Shown: piece after piece, positions 53,928-64,000 of the stretch
Position numbering within the stretch: position 1 is the first letter of the stretch
Layout: every line of letters begins with the position of its first letter
Assembly: GCA_021399435.1 (NCBI GenBank)
Contig: JAJTUP010000120.1
Coordinates: forward strand, 79,612-143,611
DNA: 64,000 nucleotides
Direction of reading: 5' to 3'
Origin: Diaporthe sp. PMI_573
Lineage: Eukaryota; Ascomycota; Sordariomycetes; Diaporthales; Diaporthaceae
Translations under genes and position numbers: made by a program
The notes under the pieces: generated by a model
Told to the model about the DNA's origin: nothing
Database searches by the model: none
Seen by the model: the letters and a program-made list of their open reading frames with translations, nothing else

Positions 53928-56900
53928 ATTCTGATTCTTCTTTATGTACTACTTACGATGCTACTAAAGACTAGTAAAAGGAGGGGAAGATTCTAAGGAA
54001 GTTATGATAATGGCGAGGGTAGTTTAGGAATAGTTTAGCTTGATAATGCCTTGGTATAAAAACGGGAACATAATTAACTACTTTAATAGAGAATCAACGC
54101 TTTAGAAATAGTTTGAATGGCTGTTAAAGCTAAGCTGAAAGATTTAAAGCTGGCTAATATTACTTTATTACTTATGGCCTGTACCCTTTAGTAATATAAT
54201 AGCTGGATGATAGACCTAGAAAGGGCCTATATCTTATAATTATAAACCCTCTATGATGACAAGACAAAGATAATATATATATTAAACCATGTTGAGAAGG
54301 AGTACTGAAATTGTTGGGATACTTATATAAAATCCTTGAGAAAAGGAGACAAGTCTATATTTAACTATTATAAGTAGGACGAGTTTAAGACTTTTAGCTC
54401 TAATTTCAAGAAAGATTCCTAAGGTATATTAGGCGTTATTTAAAGCTTGATTAATGCCGCCTACTAATGAGAAAACCAAGACCTATAGACCTTTTACTAG
54501 TACCTTGAAATGTTGGAATTAGAATAAGAGATGAGAAGTAATAGTTTGAGGGCTGAATTCTTTCTCTCGAGACTGTTAGGATGGATAATGTTAAAGATTT
54601 AAATAAAATATGCCCTAAGCTTGCTAGAGACTAGGGATAAAATAGTTAGGGTTGCCTAAATAATCTAGGTTAGTACTCTAGAAAAGGTGAGGAAGAGGAA
54701 ATATAAGGAGGTAGGCTTAAGGAAGGGGGGAATTAATAGAACCTCTAATAAAAGAGGATAAGGGGGAAGCTTTTTAGGAAGTACTTTAAATGTATAGGGT
54801 GGAACTTAAAATTATCCATAGTAGCAAGGCTAAGGAAGAGGCTGAGGATTAAGAGCTAGGGGTTCTTATATTTAGCTAAATCGAAATACTTAGAGAAGTA
54901 CCTTTAAAGTAACCCTAAAGCTAAATCCTCTAGATAAAATAGGCAAGACGACTACATGCTATAAATATAGAAGTACTTACTACTACTCTCTAGACTGCCT
55001 AGTATTGGTAGAAACCGTAGTATTGGTAAATTAAGTACAAGGCCGCGGTAACTATTGGTCTAGGGGCTATTAAGGTTAGAACTGAAGAAGAGGGAGCCGA
55101 GGTGCCTCTTAACTACCTATAGGAATAGTGTTAGAGGTAAAGGAGAAGGACTAGTAACTATACTTGGAAGTGGAAGAAGAGATAGTAGAGGTCTGGGAAA
55201 TATTTACAATTTCTAGCAAAGTAGCTACAAAGCATAGTTAAAGACATATTAAGATTAATCTAGATATATAGGTATAAGTAAACCTAGTTAGTATTTCTTT
55301 TGTCGAAAAGTTTGGTCTTAAATTATCTACAAAGTTATCAGTACCTATAGTAGGAGTCTAAGAAAGTAAGGTCCTTACTTATAGTGTTTATTAGGTTCCC
55401 TTGTTGCTTAAGGATTATTTTGAAAATTAGAGGAAGGAGATATAAGATTATATTGTAATCTAAAGGAATTAATTAGAATCTGTTTTGCTTTTAGGTATTC
55501 TAGGTTTGGAATATTTTCAAATAGGGCTTAAAAGCCGTCTAAAGGATTGGTGGCTTTAATAGGATGAGATTTATATGGTAGAATAAACTGTAAAGTCTTT
55601 TATAAGAAATCAGGGGAAGATCTCTTATTATTACGTAATCTTTCCCATAGCGGAACCTTTTAATATAATAAAATAAGAGGAGGATAGTTAATAGAAACCC
55701 TAAGGGATAGATAAAAAGGAGAAACTACCTTTAGATCTATCTTAAATATACCCGCAATTAGCAAGAATAAAGATATTTTTCATTAAAGCTAGAGCTAAGG
55801 AGCTACTGTTAAGAAGAAAGGTAGATTATATAATAGATCTAGAGAAGGAAACTTTACCCCCTTTTCTGCCTCTATGCCTACTATTATTAATAGAACTCAA
55901 GGTTTTAAGGAAATGGCTTAAAGAGAGTTTAAAGTTAGGATAAATTGCTTATAGCAAAAGTCCTGCTAGTACGCTAGTTTTATTTACGCTAAAAAAAGAC
56001 GGAACCTTTTAACTTTACGTTAATTATAGGGCTTTTAACAAAGTAATAATAAAAAATTAGTATCTCTTACTACTGGTTTTGGAAATATTGGATTAATTAT
56101 TAGGCGTATAGTACTTTTCTAAAATCAATTTAATAGACGTGTATTATCGGATTTATATCTAAGAGGGTAATAAATAAAAGACAGCTTTCTGTATATAATA
56201 TAGTTATTATAAATTTAAAGTGGTACCGTTTAGATTAACTAACGCCCTAGCTATATTTTAATCTTTTATTGTGGAAGTTTTGGGAGATTGTATTAATGTC
56301 TATATAATTATTTACTTAGATAATATTTTGATTTTTTTAGGAAGCAAAGAAGAGTACGAGAAGTATATATAAATAATTGTAGATTGTCTTGTAATAGCAG
56401 AGTTATATGGCAATATTAAGAAGTGCTGCTTCTTTTAAGAAGAGATTGAGTTTTTGGGATTTTTGGTTAGAAGGAAGGGAGTTTGAATGAACCCCGATAG
56501 AATCAGGACTATCTAGAAATGGCTAATACTAACTACCTACTGTAATATTTAAGTGTTCTTAAGTTTCTGTAACTTCTACTAAAGATTTATTAGGGATTAC
56601 TTGAAAATTACATAACTATTTAACGAATAATTGAAAGGGATGTAATGTGGCTAAAAACTAGGAAAAATTAATCTCTTGGCCCTAGAAAATATTAAAACAC
56701 GAAGGGCCTTTAAAGAGCTCAAGATAAGGTTCTAACAGGTACCTCTTCTCTAACATTACGACTCTATGCTCCCTATATAAATCAAGTATAATGTATCAGA
56801 CGGAGCTGCTGTGTCTATAATTTTATAGCAATATCGAGACAAAGGTAAATCCTGATGGTATTTAATTGCTTTCTGGTTAAAGAAGTTTTCTGGAGCTAAG

Positions 56901-59900
56901 CTCTACTAGATAACTTATAATAAAGAGCTAAGTGTTATTGTTAAGAGCTTTAAATACTAGTAATAGTACCTTAAAGGGGTACAAGAGCTGGTTACAGTTC
57001 TTTCTGATTATAATAATTTCCGCGGCTTTATAAAGTAAAAAGAACTGATATAGAAGTAGGTTTAATGGCTTATATATTTAGCTGGGTTTGATTTTATTAT
57101 TAAATATCGTTCTGGGAAAACAAACCTGGTAGATGGCCTATTAAGAAGGCCTAACTATATGTTAGAAGAAAAGCCTCTAAATTTAAGTTGGATCCTAACT
57201 CTGGAATTAAAGATAGTTGTGGCTATTAGAAAGAACTTATAATCCTATCTAAAAGACTAATAGCAGGCCTAGTTTAAGGCTGTAGTTAGAAGTGCTAAAA
57301 TATAAGAGGTCTTAAAACTCGATTCCTCCCTGATAGAGCGTTGGCTTAAGTCTACAGCTCCCCTACGGGGGCAGTTTATAACAAGAGTCCGGGCCCAAGT
57401 ATGTGTCGGCAATACAGGCATAATGTACCGAGGGCTCTACTCTCTGCTATTAGACTTAATATACAAAGCTTAAGAGAAAGACCCTAAGATTTAGGCTATT
57501 ATTAAAAGGATGAAATCCTTAAATAGTGTTGTTTTAAATGGTTCTGGTTATAAGTTTTAAGACAGACTACTATACTAGAAGAAATATATATATATGCTAA
57601 AATAAGAAGCTTTGTGATAGAAGATTCTATAAATCTATTATAATGAGCCGCTGAGTGGATACTGGGGGTAGACATAGATATAAATTCTGGTTAAAAGATA
57701 TTTTTATTAGCCGAGCTTAAGGACCTCTGTCGTAAACTACATATACTCTTGCATAATGTGCTAATATATATCCGTGCCACATTATTACCTATATGGAGAG
57801 CTTGCTTTGTTACTGATTCTATCGGGCCCTATATAAAAACTTAGCATAAACTTTGTTACTAGACTTCTAACTACTATTAGAGATGGCGAGAAAGTAGATA
57901 TAATCCTGGTTATAGTAGATTGTTATACTAAGATAAGTTTCTTTATTATAGTAAATATAATGATAAATACTGCTAAACTAGCTGAAATCTTTTATAGGGA
58001 GATTAAGTATAAATAGGGACTACCTAAGGAAATCGTAACTAATAAAGGTACGACCTTTACCAGTAAGTTCTAGAAGATACTTTGCTAGCTAAGTAGGATT
58101 AAAACCCAATATACTACTACTTATTACCTATAGGGTAATAGATAAATAGAAAGGATAAACTAAACCTTGGAATAATATCTAAGGGTATTTATAATAGAAA
58201 ACGTCTGAAACTAGCTAAACCTGTTATATACTATATTCTTTACATACAATTTGGTATAAAGCACCATAATTAAAATAAGCCTATTTAAAGCTCTCTTTAG
58301 CTACAAACCGTCTTTTACTATTCTATATAATAAATGGCCTACTGAGAACAGTGTCCCTTAGAGGGAGGTACTAGTAGTTAAGAAACGTATAGAGAAACTT
58401 TAGCAAATTTAAACAAACTATAAAGAGAACTAAAAACAGGCAGTTAAGATACAGGTCCGAAATTACAATAATTAATACCAACCTATATAATTTAAGATCA
58501 GCTAATAGGTATTGCTAATAACCAAGTATCTACTCTTAAAAAACAAGAAGCTTGCTTTATAAAGGGTTGGCTTATTTAGAATCATATCTTAAGTAGGTAA
58601 ATAGGCTTATAGTCTAATTCTTTTAAAAAAGTACTTATAAATATACTATGTTTACTATGTAAGCTAGCTAAAGCCTTAAATAGTAAGAAACCTAAAGGAT
58701 TTAATAGAAGGTATTTTAGATCTACCAGACCTAGAGGATAAACAAGCTAAATGGAAGCTGGAGGAGATTTAAGACCACTAGGAAATCGGGAATACCATAT
58801 ACTACCTGATAAAGTAGAAGGGGTAGCCTAGTAAATATAATTTATGGGTACTAAAAGGCAAGATATTAGTAGACAAAACTATTTAGAAGTACTAGAAAGG
58901 GAAAGGACTAAAGAGAAATCGAAAAAGAACCTAAGATTAAACTAGCAGAGGCTATAGAAAGCAGCCACAAATTAAACAGTAACAGGCCTATAAAGGCCAG
59001 GAGTGCTAGATAACTAGCTGATAAAGCCGATATTAATTTAATGAGTGTTAGAAAACCGACTAGTAAACTTAATGCTGGCCTGATAATAGAAAAATATTTC
59101 TAGATAAAGGCCTACTGAGAGACTATTAAGTGTTATATAAGTAGAAAAAGGTTTAAAAAATTAACGTATTAGAATTAAGCGTAAATGATTTTAGAAATAT
59201 CTAGGTTAAAGGGGGACTAGAAGGGTCTCTAAAAAAGCAACGCAAGGGTATTGTTATCCCTACTTCTAAAAAACCAAACCCTCTCTACTAGCACTAATTA
59301 CTAAGCCACCGTATCTTTAAGTAACTAGTAAAAGAGAGCTGTCTGTATCTTATAGGTTATCTCCTATAGCAGTAATAGAAACCCCTCTGGCTAGGCCCTA
59401 AAAGCATTATCTATAATCTGCGAAACCTCTAAGAGAAACCCCTAAACTAAGCTATACCAAACTAGAAACCCGTTATTAGCTGGGACTAGACGCGGCATCC
59501 TATAGCGAGTATTAACTAGGTCCCTCAAGATCTTCTTATAAAGGGCGTCCACTAAGTCAGCCGAGCCAAACTATACTAGATAAAGTAGGTATAAATTAGC
59601 CAAGGCCTATAACCAAAAGACACTGGCCTCTATAATGGCCGAGTCCTAAGTAGATTAGTGTATAATTATATTTCGAAATGTAGAGAACTTATATTTACAA
59701 CCTTAATCTATTTCTTCTCCTAGAAGCCTCTCTTATACTTTAGGTTCTCTACCGTTTTCTAAAATACCGGAGTACTACTTGGTTTATTTATAGATAGGTT
59801 TATTAAGGTTTGGGCTAGGCAAACCTATAAGGTTAATAGCTAGTTCTCCTATACTATTAATAGAGGAAGATTTGTAGCCTAGGCGATTTTTTTAAAAAGG

Positions 59901-61144
59901 CTCTCGCAAAATATAGGTTGATAATTAACCTAATAATTAAAGGATTCCCCTATAAGGATTAATAGAAATAATAACGGTAGATAAAAGAATACTTACTATT
60001 ATATAAGGTAAGTAATGCTTTTTAATATACTAATTATACTAAAAGCTTCCTAAACTAGTTATAATGTAGGATATATCTTTCTATAAAAAAGGTACATCTT
60101 TTTTAAACCTTTTAAGAAAGCTGCGTATATAGGCTTTATAAGGGGCTCGGAACTAGATTGCCTAACTCTAGGTCTGTACCCTCTTGTCCCACCTAGACAA
60201 GTTGCGCAAGGTTCGAATAATGTTTCTAGGGGCTGCTGCTATATATTGCTAGCTGGGAGGCATCGCGTGCTTAAGAGCCTCGGCAGGCGCATACAACTAT
60301 ATAAACTTACCAGCAGAAAAAGCCAGTCTCTTCAGGGTTTAAGGCACTTTTAGAGGTCCCCTCTTATTTAGTTTGCCTAGTAATGTAGTAATGCTTGCTG
60401 CTACCTTATAACAAGTTTAAAGGGTTTACAGGGTAGTAGCGGGCTGCTTATTAGCTGTTTTTAAGGACTTACCTTAAGTTATAGTCAAGATATCGCTCTA
60501 TTTAGAGGAGGACGACTCTAAAGAGAAAGAAATAGTAAGAGGATTTATAATAAGGCTGGCGCGATTACTACCAAACCCCTTAAGATTTAAATCTAATAAG
60601 TTAGGAAACCTTGTAAACAGGTTACTCTAACCTTGCGGGAAGGACAACTATAAGCAGTGTAAAGAGCTACCTTTGCCAGCAGAATTAACGGAAGGAGAAT
60701 AAAAGTAAACAGGGGCTAGAGGCCTAGGGCTAAAAGTGCTTGCCAAAGAAGACCGGGAATAATCGCAAGACCCCTCTGAAAAAAAAGGCAACGTCTTACC
60801 TAGTAGTAAGAGCGAGAAGCCCTTAAATGAGCCAGACAAGCGAGACATAATAAAGGTATTGAGAAGGTATTGTGAAAATTACTTAAAGCGGCAGGCAAAA
60901 GAGGGGCCACAGCAATGGCTTTAAAAGGTCGTAAGTTATAGGTCGGAGGAAGAAAGAAGTTAGAAGCAGCCTGGCTGGCGGGCTATTTAAACCATGCCGC
61001 CTAGTTAGTATGGCGACAAACGGGTCTTAAAGGAACTAGGACTGTTTAGTAAATTACTGGAGATAGTGACTTAAAGGTGCCCGTAAAAGCCATACAAAAG
61101 CTGGTTTACGGCCCGGGGACGGGCCTCTGGGGGGATGGCATAAT

Positions 61145-61331
61145 TATAACGCCCAGGCGGAAGCCACATGAAAGCCCCGGCAAAAAGCCCTCATGTCTAG
61201 AAAAGGGCCCGAAGCCCTCATGTCTCAGTTTAGCGGGGGCAAGAATCAGTCTTGTACCAGACCTACACCTAATATACATGTTGGCCTTCCCAGTTTACCG
61301 GACCATTGTGCCTAGTGCAGAGCCCATTACA
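61145..61331 (+). repeat. 3' LTR (187 bp)
   Basis: Same length as the 5' LTR. It begins TATAACGCC (TG-to-TA transition) and ends CATTACA, followed by the TTATG duplication. Differences from the 5' LTR are transitions. Confidence 0.92.
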
Positions 61332-61336
61332 TTATG

Positions 61337-62785
61337 CCTTATAGTCTTACTTTTATAATATATATTATAGTCCTAGATAATTGTTTAGACTTTCTTCTTT
61401 ATTTTTAGAAAGTAGTAGTATTATCTAATTCTTTTAATTATTACTATAATTTTTTAGTATCTATATACTAGGGCTTTATAGATTTATTTAATAAGTTTCT
61501 TTTATAGGTCTATAGATATAAAGAGTTATCTTTTGTTACAAGCGTAGGCGCTAGGCACGATAGTTACCCAAGGGTTAAGGGAGGAGGTCTGATATTAGGT
61601 ATAGATAGGTTGTAAGACTGATTCTTGCTGCCCTTGTAAGTGGGTCGTGGAACCTTTAGGCCCTCCTTTTAAGGGCACGAGCCACGCCAGCCACTAGTTG
61701 CCATTTGGGCCTTATATCTTCCTTAATATAATATTCTATTGTCTTCTACTATTTATCCTTTAGCTTTTAGAAATATATTTTAGTAGGCTGCCTTAAGCTT
61801 ATTTTCCTAGCTGGGGTTGACTTTAGCTTAGAGTATTATTGTTAGTTGTTAAGGTTCTTATAATAAGTCTTTGTTGGGGGTAACTTAGAAGATACTCTAT
61901 ATTTCTAGTAGAACCTCCTATAGGTAGTCTAGCTGTCTGCTAAATATATCTACTTATCTGTTTTTAGATCTCTTATAATAGATAATCCTAAGGTTAAATT
62001 ATAATAAAAACTCTACCTATCTAATCTAGCGCTTATTAAGTTCTTTAGTTATTATAAAGTATATAAGATTCTTATAGTTAGTATAGACTTAAACTTAGTA
62101 CTTAGCATCTATAAGGTAGTATTACTATTCTTTAAATGCTTTAATTATTACTATAAGTTCCTTATTATATATAGAGTAATTAAGCTTTAGTCTATTAAGC
62201 TTTTTTGAGAAGAATATAATAGGGTATAGTTTGCCTTAATTATTTTATTAACTTAGTTGTCTTTCTATTGTAAAGTCTAAGGCATTAGTCTTGACTTTAT
62301 AGACCTTGTTAGAGTCTGTTTTAATTAGTATTAATTCTTCTAGAATCTTCTAGATTATTGTGTTAAAAGCATCTTATACTTCTTATGTCTATTAGAATTC
62401 TTTATCCTTTTTAGTAAGGTCTGTAAGAGATTTTGCAAGTCTTCTATAACCTTTAATAAATTATCTATAAAAGTTAATATATCTAAGGAATCCTTAAACT
62501 TCTTTAATGTTTGTAGGTATAGGCTAGTACTTAATAGCTTCAATTTTAGATGCTTATATTACAATTTATTTAGGTTAGATAATATATCTAAGGTAGTCAA
62601 CTTCTTTAGTATAAAACTTACTTTTCTCTGGTTTAACTAGAAGTTTTATATCTTAGAGCTTCTATAGTACCTTATATATATATTCCTTATATTCTTTAAG
62701 CGTTCTAGAGTAGATGAGGATATTGTTAAGATATATAACTATAAAGATATCTATTGGTTGGGCTTTATTGTATACGATAGAAAGA
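61337..62785 (-). mobile_element. Older Gypsy element: reverse transcriptase / RNase H part
   Basis: The minus strand shows, from about 62780 downward, a YLNNILIYS-like active-site segment (YLDDILIYS expected), KPEKSKFYTKEVDYL, a VDYLRYIIS block, then TLKKFKDSL / NFYRRFIKGY-like sequence and LTDLTKKDKEF-like residues, all broken by stops. It is the 5' half of the element whose integrase lies at 52590-53735. Its own 5' end is cut off near 62786 by other sequence. Confidence 0.75.
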
Positions 62786-64000
62786 AGTGTTAGCGAAGAG
62801 CAAAGGAGAGTGCAGACCGAATGGGTGTTCCATTAAGTCTAGATGTGGGTTAGTTATCGCTTCGAAGGGTGTGGCGAAGCCACGCCCGTAGGACGACAAC
62901 CCTTTATAGTACAGGCCCCGCGCTAGCCACGGGCCCTCCACTATTTACTTACAGACCTATTTACTATAGACCTATCAACCCCTATCTACACTAGCAGTCT
63001 TTTATTTATGCAGATGGTCGCTCCAAAAGTCGAAAAAAAAAGAAAAACAAAAGAAATAAAAATTTACCCCTATGGCGAGTCGAACCCTCAGCCCCTCAGT
63101 TAGTTATTACGAAGTATCTTTCTGAAGGTTGGTGGATCGAATGGGAGTCAGGTAGCAGTAGGGTGCACTGAGGTCTTGTTGGGACGATTGAGAATGGTTC
63201 GGACAACTTTGCATTGAATTTGAGTGGGCTTCTGTCAGCCCTCCTCACAGTCCCTCCGACATGACCTCAACCCTGGGCACGCTGCGGTTGGCTCTGGTGC
63301 AGGAATGGAGGGGCCGGAAAATTCGGCCCTCAGACCCACCATCTTTGGCTTCAAACAGCCAGCCAACCCTAACCCTGACAGTAACCAAACTAAATACAGA
63401 TAAACTTCAGAAATCAGGCTATCTAACAAACTAGCTTACATGCTTTTTGGGTAAGAAATAAGGGGAATGCAGAGGTTCGAAGTTAGGGTCTTACAATAGC
63501 CCAAAAAATCGACTCACGGCCACCAAACTCATCTGCCGGCGCGCACGCCACATAGGCACTTAGCCGAAAAAGTGCCAAGTCTAGGGTAACTCCCTACGTG
63601 AAGTCTAGGGTAACCCCTTACGTGCAGCGCCCACACAAGCGTTTCCGTTTAACAATCTTATTGCGCTATCGGCTTAAAATAACTACACTATTTGCATTCA
63701 TTTTCCGTCATCCTGGTCCCCTAGTCTATACGTTTCTAGTAGCTAGCATTTTGCTAGTGTCAAGATGAATATACCCAATTAGCTATATAATTATCCTAGT
63801 TTACTCAAGGTAGAAACTTTTGAAAGTTACTTCTACCTTATAAGTAAATTATTTTTAATATATTTTGTGGAATACCAGCCTACCGTTTATAGCACTAAAT
63901 AAATACCTGGAATAGACCTGGACGGGCCGGACTGGACTAGGCTAGCACTAGCTGGCCCACCTAACCATGCTAATTACCTATGTATAGATTAATAGATAAT
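62786..64000. other. Mixed repeat DNA, no gene recognised
   Basis: From about 62791 (TGTTAGCGAAG...) the sequence becomes GC-richer and ends the Gypsy relic abruptly, so another insertion may start here. A GC-normal patch lies at 63180-63420 without recognisable coding, followed by AT-rich DNA to the end of the window. Confidence 0.4.

Larger units (their letters stand above)
53741..61331 (+). mobile_element. Complete chromovirus (Ty3/Gypsy), 7,591 bp, RIP-mutated
   Basis: Two 187-bp LTRs (53741-53927 and 61145-61331) bound the element and the target duplication TTATG flanks it (53736-53740 and 61332-61336). Between them, on the plus strand, gag-like sequence with a CCHC-type CYKYR knuckle occurs near 54955. 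Reverse transcriptase lies at about 55950-56480 (LFTLKKDGTF, YFSKINLIDVYYRI, VPFRLTNA, YLDNILIF where YLDDILIF is expected). RNase H is at about 56750-57150 (NVSDGAAVSIIL, YRSGKTNLVDGL), integrase at about 57640-58400 (PLSGYWG, DGEKVDIILVIVDCYTK, VTNKGTTFTS) and a chromodomain near 58690-58890 (YLIKWKG). Stops at Gln codons and Asp-to-Asn changes show RIP inactivation. A GGGGGG run near 61130 is the likely polypurine tract. Confidence 0.92.

Noticed and set aside
53741..61336. The LTR-like pair as a possible duplicated regulatory region
   Set aside because: Equal 187-bp length, TG...CA type ends, TTATG target duplication and pol domains between them identify LTRs.
62791..63000. Solo LTR beginning TGTTAG
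   Set aside because: The start looks plausible, but I found no matching CA end with a target duplication, so it is not listed as an element.
63060..63160. Possible tRNA arm: GAGTCGAACCCTC (63070-63090) looks like a T-loop on the minus strand, and GGTTCGAA near 63473 looks like another
   Set aside because: Only four base pairs can form around the first loop and no acceptor, D or anticodon arms could be placed for either.

Overview
The window looks like part of a filamentous ascomycete (Pezizomycotina, probably Sordariomycetes) genome. Genes carry short GT-AG introns, and the protein families are typically fungal: P450foxy, Zn2Cys6 regulator, DUF3435/FluG, DUF3176, DUF7580 and PQ-loop proteins. 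The flanks are AT-rich transposon graveyards in which glutamine codons have become TAG/TAA and Asp codons have become Asn, the C-to-T/G-to-A signature of repeat-induced point mutation (RIP). A GC-normal, gene-bearing island (about 10.6-50.2 kb) lies between them.

Left flank (1-10.6 kb): decayed repeats in direct and inverted copies, a Copia reverse-transcriptase fragment, an 18-bp tandem array, a full-length but dead DUF3435 (FluG-type) protein on the minus strand, an 8-bp minisatellite and a pogo transposase scrap. Next (10.7-24 kb) come a decayed zinc-finger-family gene, a DUF7580 pseudogene, an intact PQ-loop membrane protein, a 3.1-kb MULE with perfect 55-bp terminal inverted repeats and target duplication but a dead transposase, a 0.5-kb MITE, a small matrixin-like metalloprotease, and an RNase H relic.

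The core (24.9-47.0 kb) looks like a co-regulated catabolic gene cluster: ALDH3 aldehyde dehydrogenase <-> P450foxy (CYP505-type P450-reductase fusion); FAD amine oxidase 1; ACT-family amine/amino-acid permease <-> FAAH-type amidase; FAD amine oxidase 2 <-> Zn2Cys6 regulator; and a cupin-class III aminotransferase fusion. All five promoter regions that serve these eight genes contain the same 15-bp partly palindromic element, GCCGNCGGCGAATTT. It is exact in three and has two mismatches in two. The cluster regulator is the obvious candidate to bind it. The enzyme set (uptake, hydrolysis of an amide, oxidation of an amine, oxidation of an aldehyde, transamination, plus hydroxylation of a fatty chain) suggests breakdown of an amine or a fatty amide. 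It resembles the bacterial Puu putrescine pathway in composition, but the substrate is not shown by the sequence.

Right side: a DUF3176 membrane protein, a relic resembling the C-terminal region of HET incompatibility proteins, then pogo elements and two nested chromoviruses (50.2-62.8 kb). The inner one is complete (7,591 bp, 187-bp LTRs, 5-bp target duplication TTATG) and split an older minus-strand Gypsy element between reverse transcriptase and integrase.

Gene models were built by eye from reading frames and splice signals. Family calls come from recognisable motifs, not database searches.
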